Shown one piece after another: positions 29,319 to 38,192 of a DNA stretch of 64,000 nucleotides. The stretch lies in assembly GCA_945861265.1 (NCBI GenBank), contig CAMAUC010000001.1:62001-126000 (forward strand). Reading direction: 5' to 3'. The DNA is from Rhizobium sp. Q54. GTDB taxonomy: Bacteria > Pseudomonadota > Alphaproteobacteria > Rhizobiales > Xanthobacteraceae. The translations under genes and the position numbers were made by a program. Position 1 is the stretch's first letter, and the number at the start of each line of letters is the position of its first letter. The notes below the pieces were generated by a model that was not told the DNA's origin, did not search any database, and saw only the letters and a program-made list of their open reading frames with translations.

Positions 29319-30305
29319 ATGGCCGACGTAGTAGAATTGACCAAGCCATCCTCGCCGGCTGCGCGCGAGCAGACTTTCGAAGTGCGTCTGCGCGCGCTGG
29401 TCTGGGAAGCGCCCAGCGTGCTGTCGCTGGAGCTGGCCGCGCCGGACGGCAGCGCCCTGCCGCCGTTCGCGCCGGGCGCGCATATCGATCTCAAACTGCC
29501 CGACGGCACGCTGCGGCAATATTCGCTGTGCGGCGACCCCGACGACACGTCGCACTACCGGCTCGGCATTCGCGCCGTCTCCGGCGGGCTGTCGTCGAGC
29601 TTCATCCATCGCAAGCTGCGGCCCGGCGAACTCCTGACCGTCAGTGCGCCACGTAATAATTTCCCCCTCGTCGATGCCGGGCGCTACATTTTCATCGCCG
29701 GCGGCATCGGCATCACGCCGTTGATCCCGATGATGCGCGAGGCGAGCGCCAAGGGCCGGCTCTGGACGCTGCTCTATTGCAACCGGCGCAACGAAGACGC
29801 GCCGTTCCTGGCGGAAATCAAGAATCTCGGCGGCGAGATATCGCTGCACTCGTCAGAGGCCGGCACGCGTCTCGATGCCGCGCAGCGCCTCAGCACCGTG
29901 CAGCCGGACACTGTTGTCTATTGCTGCGGGCCCGAGAGCCTGATGACCGCCGTGGAAGAAGCCACGGCCGCGTGGCCGCAAGACAGCATTCATTTCGAAT
30001 GGTTCACGCCGCGCAGCCGCCCGGCCGATGAGACCAGCGGCAGATTTGAAGTGGTCTGCCAGCGCTCCGGACTGACGCTGACGGTGCCGCCGGAGAAATC
30101 CATTATGACCGTGCTGAGCGAAGCTGGCATCGAGGTGCCGCGCTCGTGCGAGCAAGGGATTTGCGGCACCTGCGAAACGCGCGTGATCTCGGGCGAAGTC
30201 GATCATCGCGACAGTATTTTATCGACCTCCGAACGCGCCGCCAATCAGACCATGATGACCTGCGTGTCACGCGCGCGCGGACCGCGTCTGGTTTTGGACA
30301 TTTGA
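29319..30305 (+). CDS. PDR/VanB family oxidoreductase (FMN/NAD plus C-terminal plant-type 2Fe-2S)
   Basis: LRQYSLCGDPDD, FIAGGIGITPLIPMMREA, CEQGICGTCETRVISGEVDHRD. Confidence 0.92.
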   Translation: MADVVELTKPSSPAAREQTFEVRLRALVWEAPSVLSLELAAPDGSALPPFAPGAHIDLKLPDGTLRQYSLCGDPDDTSHYRLGIRAVSGGLSSSFIHRKLRPGELLTVSAPRNNFPLVDAGRYIFIAGGIGITPLIPMMREASAKGRLWTLLYCNRRNEDAPFLAEIKNLGGEISLHSSEAGTRLDAAQRLSTVQPDTVVYCCGPESLMTAVEEATAAWPQDSIHFEWFTPRSRPADETSGRFEVVCQRSGLTLTVPPEKSIMTVLSEAGIEVPRSCEQGICGTCETRVISGEVDHRDSILSTSERAANQTMMTCVSRARGPRLVLDI

Positions 30306-30374
30306 GGAAGGCCGATGACGCATGAGACGCGCCGCGGCCCGCTGAATAGAGTGAAGGAAACGGAGAGGACCCCC

Positions 30375-30602
30375 ATGAGCCAATATGCCTATCCTTATCT
30401 CAATCCGGTCCAGACCAGGACGCAGGAAGTGACGGCCTGGGAGCAGGAGCTCGCCAATGCGATCGAGAGCGTGTTCGCAAAAGGCGCGATTGAGCTTGAT
30501 GAAGTCGTCGTCGGTCTCAACAAGACGCGGGTGCGCACGCGCGACGGATCCGACTGGACGAAAGAAAACTTCGCCGCGTTGATGCACGAACTGGGAGCTT
30601 GA
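30375..30602 (+). CDS. small protein between reductase and Rieske oxygenase (possibly the recombinase-like HTH domain family)
   Basis: MSQYAYPYLNPVQTRTQEVTAWEQELANAIESVFAKGAIELDEVVVGLNKTRVRTRDGSDWTKENFAALMHELGA; tight operon spacing; family name is recollection only. Confidence 0.6.
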   Translation: MSQYAYPYLNPVQTRTQEVTAWEQELANAIESVFAKGAIELDEVVVGLNKTRVRTRDGSDWTKENFAALMHELGA

Positions 30603-30604
30603 TC

Positions 30605-31681
30605 ATGTCCACAGCAGCCGTCGAACAGCTTCGCGTCGCAGCCCCGACCGATGCCCCGACCGATCAACAGGTCCAGACATATTTGCGTACCGGCCTACGA
30701 AACCGCTGGTGGCCGATCCTGCCGTCGCGTTTCGTCGAGGCCGGTGGCAAGCCGCTCGGCATCACCCGGCTCGGCGAACCGCTGGTGCTGTGGCGCGATT
30801 CAAAAGGCGTCATTCATGTTCAGGTCGACCGCTGCCCGCATCGCGCGGTGCCGCTTTCGCGCGGCATCAACGAGGGCGACCGCCTGCGCTGCAATTATCA
30901 CGGCGTCGAGGTCGGTCCGGACGGCAAGGTGCTGAGCGTGCCGGGCCAGCCCGGCTGCCCGCTCGAAGGCAAGAAGGCGGTAAAGACCTATCCGTCGCAG
31001 GAAATCTCCGGCGCGATCTTTGTCTGGTTCGGTGACGTACTGCATGAGGAAGCGCCGTCATTCGTCCCGCCGCCGGAAATCAGCTCGCCCGAATATTCGA
31101 GTTTCCTTTGCTACGCCGACTGGGAAATGCCGTGGCGCTATGCCTTCGACAATCTCATGGATCCCATGCACGGCACCTTTCTGCACGCCAACTCCCACAC
31201 CATGTATCAGGGCGACACGCAGGCGCATTTCGCCACGCGCGACACCCCGCACGGCTTCTTCTTCGAGAAAATCGGCCAGCGCGACGTCAATTTCGACTGG
31301 AGCGAACTTGTCGATGACCGCGCGCTCTATGTCCGGCTCGAAATCCCCTACCCGCCTTCCGGCGGCCCGGGCGGCAACTTTGGGATCACCGGATTCGGTA
31401 CGCCGATCGACGAGGACCGAATGTGCGTCTTCTTTTGGCGCACGCGCAAAGTATCCGGCTGGATCCGCGATACCTGGCGCTTCCTCTACAAGACCAATCT
31501 CGAAAAGCGCCACTGGCACGTGCTCGAGCAGGACCGCGAGATGCTCAACGGCCTGAAGCCCGGCCTGGAAAAATATGAAATGCTGTACCAGCACGACGCC
31601 GGCGTCATCCGTCTGCGCCGCTATCTGGCGCAACAGGCCCGCATCCAATTGTCCGATCTGAAAGCCGCTGGAAAACTGTGA
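30605..31681 (+). CDS. Rieske non-heme iron aromatic ring-hydroxylating oxygenase, alpha subunit (VanA-like)
   Basis: Rieske CPHRAVPLSRGINEGDRLRCNYHG; mononuclear iron region NLMDPMHGTFLHANS. Confidence 0.92.
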   Translation: MSTAAVEQLRVAAPTDAPTDQQVQTYLRTGLRNRWWPILPSRFVEAGGKPLGITRLGEPLVLWRDSKGVIHVQVDRCPHRAVPLSRGINEGDRLRCNYHGVEVGPDGKVLSVPGQPGCPLEGKKAVKTYPSQEISGAIFVWFGDVLHEEAPSFVPPPEISSPEYSSFLCYADWEMPWRYAFDNLMDPMHGTFLHANSHTMYQGDTQAHFATRDTPHGFFFEKIGQRDVNFDWSELVDDRALYVRLEIPYPPSGGPGGNFGITGFGTPIDEDRMCVFFWRTRKVSGWIRDTWRFLYKTNLEKRHWHVLEQDREMLNGLKPGLEKYEMLYQHDAGVIRLRRYLAQQARIQLSDLKAAGKL

Positions 31682-31697
31682 GTGTAAGAAAAGCCGC

Positions 31698-32696
31698 ATG
31701 GACTCTGCAATGAAGAATTTGACCCGCCGTTCGACTTTGACCTTGCTCGCCTCGGCCGCGGCCTTTCCGGCCATGGCCGCCGGCGGCCCGGCCCTGCCCG
31801 CCGCGTTTCCCCAGAAGCCGCTGACGTTGATCGTTCCCTTCAGCGCCGGCGGCCCGGTTGACGTTCTCGGCCGCCTGCTCGCGCAGGAATATTCGGCACG
31901 CTCCGGCCAGACGGCAATTGTCGAGAACAAGACTGGCGGCGCCGGCAATATCGGCATCGAGATCGTCCGCAAGGCCGCACCCGACGGCACGACTTTATTG
32001 CTCATCCCTGCCGGCAATCTCACGATCAACCCGACATTAATGCCGAATTTAACGTTCGACGTCGAACGCGATTTCGCACCCATCACGCTGCTGGCAAGCG
32101 CGCCGAATGTCATGGTCGTTTCGCCGAAGCTCGGCGTCACCTCGATCAAGCAACTCATCGAAAAAGCCAGGACTGCCAAGCTGAGCTATGGTTCTCCCGG
32201 CGTCGGCAGCCAGCTTCATTTGGCCATGGAGCTTTTCAAGGAGAAAGCGGGCGTCGAAATTCTGCACGTGCCCTACCGCGGTTCGTCGCAGGCGCTTGGC
32301 GACGTACTGGGCGACCATATCGATGTCCTGGCAACAAACCTCCCGGCCGCTCTGGCGGCCATCAAAGGCAACCTCGTCGTGCCGCTGGCGATGACGACCG
32401 CGCAGCGCAGCCCGCTGGTGCCGCAGGTGCCCACGCTGGAAGAAAGCGGCGTCGCCGGCATCGACGTCACGTCGTGGTACGGGATGCTGGCGCCGCGCGC
32501 GATCCCGAATGACGTGCGCGACGCGATTTTCTCGGTAACCCGCGACATCCTGGAAGAGCTTGGCTTGCGCAAAAAATTGCTTGCGCAGGGACTGAGCGTG
32601 GCGATCGAGCCGCCGCAGCAGTTTAGCGAGCGCATTCGCAAGGAAACCGCACTGTGGGCCGCCGTCATTAAAAGTCGGCACATCACGATTCAATGA
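31698..32696 (+). CDS. Bug family tripartite tricarboxylate transporter (TctC-like) substrate-binding protein
   Basis: FPQKPLTLIVPFSAGGPVDVLGRLLAQEYSARSGQTAIVENKTGGAGNIGIEIVRKAAPDGTTLL. Confidence 0.92.
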   Translation: MDSAMKNLTRRSTLTLLASAAAFPAMAAGGPALPAAFPQKPLTLIVPFSAGGPVDVLGRLLAQEYSARSGQTAIVENKTGGAGNIGIEIVRKAAPDGTTLLLIPAGNLTINPTLMPNLTFDVERDFAPITLLASAPNVMVVSPKLGVTSIKQLIEKARTAKLSYGSPGVGSQLHLAMELFKEKAGVEILHVPYRGSSQALGDVLGDHIDVLATNLPAALAAIKGNLVVPLAMTTAQRSPLVPQVPTLEESGVAGIDVTSWYGMLAPRAIPNDVRDAIFSVTRDILEELGLRKKLLAQGLSVAIEPPQQFSERIRKETALWAAVIKSRHITIQ

Positions 32697-32720
32697 GGGC
32701 TTCGGGCGTGAACTTATGGT

Positions 32721-33005
32721 TTAAACTCGCTGAGCCGGCCGAGAGACCGGCGCATCTTTTTCCAATGACCAATGCGTCTTGATCTTATTGTAATAGATAG
32801 CATAGGCCCGCAGGATGCGGCGTAGATGCACCTCGCCCAAGACGATAAAATGGTCTAGATACTCGCGTCGGATCTGGCCGATCAGCCGCGGGGCGAAGCC
32901 ATTCTGTCAAGGCGAGGCTAGCGCGATAGGACTATCGTGGATACCCATGGCGCAAATCCGTCGAGTAACGACGGCGCCATAGATTTGATCCCGATCTCGG
33001 ATGAG
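32721..33005 (-). pseudogene. transposase/integrase catalytic-domain remnant, truncated, with internal TGA
   Basis: Minus-strand frame reads LIRDRDQIYGAVVTRRICAMGIHDSPIALASP*QNGFAPRLIGQIRREYLDHFIVLGEVHLRRILRAYAIYYNKIKTHWSLEKDAPVSRPAQRV*; matches the recalled pattern ...ASPWQNGFAERLIGSIRRECLDH.... of IS integrase-core transposases. Confidence 0.88.
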
Positions 33006-33011
33006 GTAGCG

Positions 33012-34421
33012 TCACCCCTCCGGCGGCCAGCCGATCGGATTCATCTGCTGGACGATCTTAGCGAGCGAGAGAATGCGCGGCTCTTCGAAGCGCGGCGCTA
33101 CGATCTGCAATCCGACCGGGAGACCATCGCTGGTCATTCCGGCGGGGACGCTGCCGGCCGGCAGGCTTACCAACGTCACCAGGAACGCCGGCGCAATCCA
33201 GTCGACATAATTCTCGAACTTGCGGCCGTTGATCTCTGTCGGGAAATTTTGTTCAACCAGAAAGGGCCGGATTGGTGCGGCCGGCGTCAGCAACAGATCG
33301 TAGCGCTCGAACAGCGTTCGAAACCGATGAAATACGATTTGTCTGGTCTGTTCGGCTTTCGCCAGATCAAGCGTCGTGACAGTAAGGCCGCGCTTGACGT
33401 TGCCCATCAAGTTCTCGCCGAACTCGTTAAGCCGCGCTACGTTTTCAAACTGCTGCGCTACCATCCAGGCGCCGCGCCAAGCCTGATACGGGTCGCGGCC
33501 GTCCGAAACATCAAATTGAATCTCGTCAACGGTTGCTCCGGCATCGCGCAAGCGCATCGCCGTCGCGCGGCAAATGTTGTCGATCTCAGCGTCGACGCCA
33601 ATGCCGGCGATGTCCGGCGCATAGGCGACGCGCAAGCCCATCGCATCGTGGGTGCGCGCGACCTCAACCTGCGCGCTGGCCCAAGGCGGCGCCACCGAGA
33701 TCGGCGATAGCCGACTAAAACCGATCATTGCGTCCAGCATCAGCGCGGCGTCCTCCGCGCTACGCGCCAGCGGCCCATGCACTTGGCCCGGATCCCAGGC
33801 GAGCGGCATCGGGTAATTCGGCGTTAGACCCGGCGTTGGCCGAATGCCAACAATGCCGCAGAACGCCGCCGGGATCCGAATTGAGCAGCCGAAATCGGTG
33901 CCCTGCGCCAGCGGCACCATCCCGGTCGCCACCGCCACCGCCGAGCCGCCTGACGAACCGGCCGGGCTCAGCGCCGAATTCCACGGATTTCGGGTCGCGC
34001 CGAACACCAGGTTGACCGTGTTCGCACCGCAGGCGAATTCCGGTGTGTTGGTCTTGGCCAGAACGATCGCGCCGGCCGCCTTTAGCCGGCGCACCGCTTC
34101 GGCGTCTTCATTCGGCACGAAGTCCTTGAACAGTGGTGAGCCGAAGGTGGTGCGGATGCCGCCGGTGCGGGTCACGTCCTTCACCCCAATCGGCAGGCCA
34201 TGTAGCGCTCCCACAGCGTCCCCGCGCATCACCGCAGCCTCGGCTTCCCGCGCGGCGTCCCGCGCTTGGTCGGTAGCAAGCGTCACGATGGCGTTCAATT
34301 TCGGGTTCACTCGTGCGATCGTCGCCAGGCTGGCGTCGAGCAGTTCGACCGGGCTTAGCGCGCGGGATTTGATCAGCGCTGCCAATTCGGAGGCAGACTT
34401 GCGTATTAGATCATTGGACAT
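33012..34421 (-). CDS. amidase signature family protein
   Basis: LHGLPIGVKDVTRTGGIRTTFGS, SPAGSSGGSAVAVATGMVPLAQGTDFGCSIRIPAAFCGIVGIRPT. Confidence 0.92.
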   Translation of the reverse strand: MSNDLIRKSASELAALIKSRALSPVELLDASLATIARVNPKLNAIVTLATDQARDAAREAEAAVMRGDAVGALHGLPIGVKDVTRTGGIRTTFGSPLFKDFVPNEDAEAVRRLKAAGAIVLAKTNTPEFACGANTVNLVFGATRNPWNSALSPAGSSGGSAVAVATGMVPLAQGTDFGCSIRIPAAFCGIVGIRPTPGLTPNYPMPLAWDPGQVHGPLARSAEDAALMLDAMIGFSRLSPISVAPPWASAQVEVARTHDAMGLRVAYAPDIAGIGVDAEIDNICRATAMRLRDAGATVDEIQFDVSDGRDPYQAWRGAWMVAQQFENVARLNEFGENLMGNVKRGLTVTTLDLAKAEQTRQIVFHRFRTLFERYDLLLTPAAPIRPFLVEQNFPTEINGRKFENYVDWIAPAFLVTLVSLPAGSVPAGMTSDGLPVGLQIVAPRFEEPRILSLAKIVQQMNPIGWPPEG

Positions 34422-34442
34422 AATGGGCGCCTTCCATGGCGA

Positions 34443-35198
34443 TTACTTCCCCGACCAATGCACAAACCGCCGCTCGACCAGCAGGAACAGCAGATTGAGC
34501 CCATAGCCGAGGGCGCCGGCGGCGAAGATCGCCGCGTACATGTCCGGCATCTCGAACAATTGTTGCGCCTCGAAGACGCGATGGCCGAGGCCGTCGGTCG
34601 AGCCGATGAACATTTCGGCGACGACGATGATCACCAGCGCCAGCGACACGCCGTTGCGCAGGCCGATGAAGGTCTGCGGCAGCGATTCGAGCAGCATCAC
34701 GTCGGTCAACACCCGCAATCGCGAGGCTCCCATCACTTTCGCCGCCAGCAGCCGGGTCTTGCGTGCGTTCATGACGCCGTAGGCAACGTTGAATAGGATC
34801 ACCAGCATCGCTCCGAACGCCGCGACCGAAATCTTAGTCTTGTCGCCGACCCCGAACAGCACCAAGAACAGCGGAAACATCGCCGAGGCAGGAGTCGAGC
34901 GAAAGAAGTCGATGACGAACTCGACCGAGCGGTACAGCCGTTCCGACGAACCGAGAAAGATGCCGAGCGGGAGGGCGATGGCGGCCGCAATCAATGTCGA
35001 TATGATGGTGCGCCGCACGGTCATGAAGAAATCGAACCCGAGCACGCCGCCGGTCATGCCCTTCCACAGGGCCCAGAAGGTCTGGGTCGGGGACGGCAGC
35101 AGCACCGGGTCGACGACCTCGCACCATACCGCTACATACCAGACAACGATCAGGCCGATGACGCCTACGATCGGCAGGAGTTGGTCAAGGCGCTTCAT
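34443..35198 (-). CDS. ABC transporter permease (SsuC-like)
   Basis: TM-rich; RSTPASAMFPLFLVLFGVGDKTKISVAAFGAMLVILFNVAYGVMNA. Confidence 0.9.
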   Translation of the reverse strand: MKRLDQLLPIVGVIGLIVVWYVAVWCEVVDPVLLPSPTQTFWALWKGMTGGVLGFDFFMTVRRTIISTLIAAAIALPLGIFLGSSERLYRSVEFVIDFFRSTPASAMFPLFLVLFGVGDKTKISVAAFGAMLVILFNVAYGVMNARKTRLLAAKVMGASRLRVLTDVMLLESLPQTFIGLRNGVSLALVIIVVAEMFIGSTDGLGHRVFEAQQLFEMPDMYAAIFAAGALGYGLNLLFLLVERRFVHWSGK

Positions 35199-36019
35199 CC
35201 CTTGCGCACCTCGCGCTGGAACACTTCGAGGCAGTGCGCCTTGACACGGATGAATTCGGCCCCCGAGAGGGTCTCATCGGTGCGCGGCCGCGCGTCGTCG
35301 AAGTGCACGAAATCGGCGACCAAAGCCGGATGACGCGACAGCAGAAGGATCCGATCGGCGAGATAGACCGCCTCTTCGAGGTCGTGCGACACCAGCACCG
35401 TCGTGGTGCCGGTTTCCTGGAACACGCGCTGGAGCTGCTCGCGCATGAACAAGGTCATCTCATAGTCTAGCGCGGAGAACGGCTCGTCGAGAAACAGGAT
35501 TTCCGGCTCAACGATCAGCGCGCGCATGATCGAGACGAGCTGCTGCTGGCCGCCGGACATTTCGTAGGGGTAGCGCTTGAGGTCGATCTTGACGCCGAGA
35601 TGGGCAATCAGCTTTTCGGAACGCGCTTGGCGCTCCGCGCTTGGAACTTTCATGACCTTGAGCGGGTACTCGATATTGTCGATCGCCCGCAGCCACGGGA
35701 ACAGCGCCTCGCGATAGTTTTGGAACACGTAGCCGAACTTGATCTCGTTGAGCCGCTTGCCGTCGAACAGGATTTCTCCTTCGTTGATCGGGATCAGCCC
35801 GGCGATCATGTTGATCAGCGTGCTCTTGCCGCAGCCGTTCGGACCGAACACCGAAATGAGCTTGCCGCGGGGAATGTCGAAATCGAACTTGTCGTAGATG
35901 ACGGCATTGCCGAAGCGCTTGCTCAGCCCGCGAATAGTGACGTGGGCGCGCTCGGCCGCCGGTGCTCCGTCCATCGGACCGGCGGGCATCTTTCGCAATG
36001 TAGTTGCCCGCCCGTCCAT
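35195..36019 (-). CDS. ABC transporter ATP-binding protein (SsuB/TauB-like)
   Basis: FGPNGCGKSTLINMIAGLIP, MSGGQQQLVSIMRALIVEPEILFLDEPFSALD. Confidence 0.92.
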   Translation of the reverse strand: MDGRATTLRKMPAGPMDGAPAAERAHVTIRGLSKRFGNAVIYDKFDFDIPRGKLISVFGPNGCGKSTLINMIAGLIPINEGEILFDGKRLNEIKFGYVFQNYREALFPWLRAIDNIEYPLKVMKVPSAERQARSEKLIAHLGVKIDLKRYPYEMSGGQQQLVSIMRALIVEPEILFLDEPFSALDYEMTLFMREQLQRVFQETGTTTVLVSHDLEEAVYLADRILLLSRHPALVADFVHFDDARPRTDETLSGAEFIRVKAHCLEVFQREVRKG

Positions 36020-36037
36020 TGGATCGCCGATCTTTGC

Positions 36038-37015
36038 TCAGAACGCCTGCAGATACTTGGTGACGTCGACCTTTTCCGGCAAAGTGCCGGTGGTCACCGA
36101 AAAGTCGATAAACTTCTGGTAAAGATCCTTGTCCTTAGCGGTCAGGTCCTTAGCCATCACGTACTTGATCATCGGGACGGTATCGACCACATCGGGCGGC
36201 GTGAACGTATTTTTCAAGAGATACTGACGCGCTTGCTGCGGGTTCTTTGTGATGAAGTCGACCGCCTTGGCCCAGGCTGCGGTGAAGCGCTTGGCCACGT
36301 CAGGCCTGGTCTTGATGAATTCGGAAGTGAGCGCACAGCCGCCGACATAAGCGTCGGCCTCGGGATTGCCGAGCACGTAATGGGCGATCACGCCGGCCTC
36401 CAGCGTGGTGGCGACACCCATCTTGCGCATGGTCGAGGCATTCGGCTCCAGCGTATAGCCGGCGTCGAAAGTGCCAGCGGTCATGGCGTTAACGTGCTGG
36501 CCCATGTCGAGCTGGTCGATGGTGTAGTCGCCTTCCTTAAGGCCCGCGGCCGCCAGCGCGGCTTTCGCCATTGTCACGTTCGCCGGCCCCGGCGCCGACA
36601 TGATCTTGGCGCCCTTCAAATCCTTTAGCGACTTGGCTTCAAAGCCCTTGCGGACCACGAACTGCTCCATCTGGTATGTCTTGTTCTGACTGTTGAGCGA
36701 AATATACATCGCCACGCCAGGCTTCTTGAGATTGGCGTTCATGCCTTCGATCGTCACCAAAACGGCTGCGGCGTCGATCTGGTTGGTGATCATCGCCGCG
36801 ACATTCGGCGGCCCGCCGATCAGGCGCGTGGTCTCGACTTCGATGTTCGCTTCCTTGAAGAAGCCGCGCTCGATCGCCACGAAATAGGGCAGCGTCGATG
36901 CCACCGGGAAAACGCCGACCTTCACTTTGTCCTGCGCCGCCGCCGGCAATGCCAAGGCCGAAGCCAAGGTCAAGCCAGCAACCATGTGCCATACCGTCGA
37001 TCCGAACTTTTTCAT
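36038..37015 (-). CDS. ABC transporter substrate-binding protein (SsuA-like)
   Basis: Signal peptide MKKFGSTVWHMVAGLTLASALALPAAAQ; YFVAIERGFFKEANIEVETTRLIGGPPNVAAMI; start set at 37015. Confidence 0.9.
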   Translation of the reverse strand: MKKFGSTVWHMVAGLTLASALALPAAAQDKVKVGVFPVASTLPYFVAIERGFFKEANIEVETTRLIGGPPNVAAMITNQIDAAAVLVTIEGMNANLKKPGVAMYISLNSQNKTYQMEQFVVRKGFEAKSLKDLKGAKIMSAPGPANVTMAKAALAAAGLKEGDYTIDQLDMGQHVNAMTAGTFDAGYTLEPNASTMRKMGVATTLEAGVIAHYVLGNPEADAYVGGCALTSEFIKTRPDVAKRFTAAWAKAVDFITKNPQQARQYLLKNTFTPPDVVDTVPMIKYVMAKDLTAKDKDLYQKFIDFSVTTGTLPEKVDVTKYLQAF

Positions 37016-37079
37016 TGCTGCGTCTCCGTTGTTGCTGCCTGTTATAAGCAAACGTCGTGCCGCGTCACTGCCTCTGAAT

Positions 37080-38174
37080 TCATTCACCCGCATCAATGAT
37101 GGCGATGCAGGGCCCGCCGCCCTGCGGCCCCTGATGCATGGCGTCGACCGACACGAATACCGCCGCATCGCCGATCGCCGTCGCCGCGACACCGCCGACA
37201 GCGGCTTTGATGTGGCGGTGCCAGGACACATCGGAATCGTCGAGCATGATCTGGCGGCGGCCGCGCAACTTGCCGGTGCGGTCGGCCTCGCACTTCATGA
37301 AGCAATTGACGAGCTTGCCGCCGAGATCCTCGGCGCGCGGCCGGTCGGGAAGTTCGAGCCCGGCGCTGCGGATGGAATCGTATATTCCGTCGGTATCGAG
37401 CGCGTCGCGCATAATGGCATGGCCGATGCGGTAGCGACCGCCGGCGCCGGCCTTGTTGCCGAGCAGCACGATCTGCGCCTGGGTCAACTCGACACCCGAT
37501 GAGCAGGAGGCGACCGAGGAGTAGAGGTCGAGATTTTTGCAGATCTCTTCGGCCCGCGGCATCCTGATCTCGCCGAGCGCGACCGCGATGCCGAGGGCCG
37601 TGGTGCCGTTCGACACGCCCATCGACTCGTGCACCTCGCAGGCGACGTGCTGGCCGCGGCTTTCGGCATCGAGCACCGCGTCGATGGTCAAAAGCGGTGT
37701 CTTGGTCTGCACGTAGTGAACGTCCTTCGGATCGTCGATGCCGGCATCCTTCATCGCCGCCTTCACCGCCGCTGCCACCTTCTCGACCATGGCCGGACGG
37801 CCGATGTCTTCCGGCAGCAACTCGGCGCTCATGGCGGTGCCGATGGCGAGCCGCGACTTCGAGGCCGGGCCGGTCTTGCCGTTGCGCGCAAATAAAGTGG
37901 CGTGCGGCGTGATCACGCCGTCGCAGCCACCGGACCAGACCATCGGAATCTTGCCGATTTCGTCCTCGCTACGCTTGCCGTACTTGAGCAGCACCTTGCG
38001 GAAGGCCTGATCGGCGAGGATGCGGGTGAAGTCGTTGACGCCGCCGTTGCCTTCTGTCTTGCCGACAACGGCGATGATCTCATCGGCGGCGAACTGGCCG
38101 GCCTTGATGCGCTCCTCGACGCCGCTGGCATCCTGTACCGTCTTCAACTCGACCTTCGCGACCTCGATAGCCAT
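37080..38174 (-). CDS. cyanuric acid amidohydrolase / barbiturase family ring-opening amidohydrolase
   Basis: [60 protein letters not shown]: three repeated Ser-containing motifs of this fold. Confidence 0.9.
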   Translation of the reverse strand: MAIEVAKVELKTVQDASGVEERIKAGQFAADEIIAVVGKTEGNGGVNDFTRILADQAFRKVLLKYGKRSEDEIGKIPMVWSGGCDGVITPHATLFARNGKTGPASKSRLAIGTAMSAELLPEDIGRPAMVEKVAAAVKAAMKDAGIDDPKDVHYVQTKTPLLTIDAVLDAESRGQHVACEVHESMGVSNGTTALGIAVALGEIRMPRAEEICKNLDLYSSVASCSSGVELTQAQIVLLGNKAGAGGRYRIGHAIMRDALDTDGIYDSIRSAGLELPDRPRAEDLGGKLVNCFMKCEADRTGKLRGRRQIMLDDSDVSWHRHIKAAVGGVAATAIGDAAVFVSVDAMHQGPQGGGPCIAIIDAGE

Positions 38175-38192
38175 CCGTTTGTGCTCCTGACG

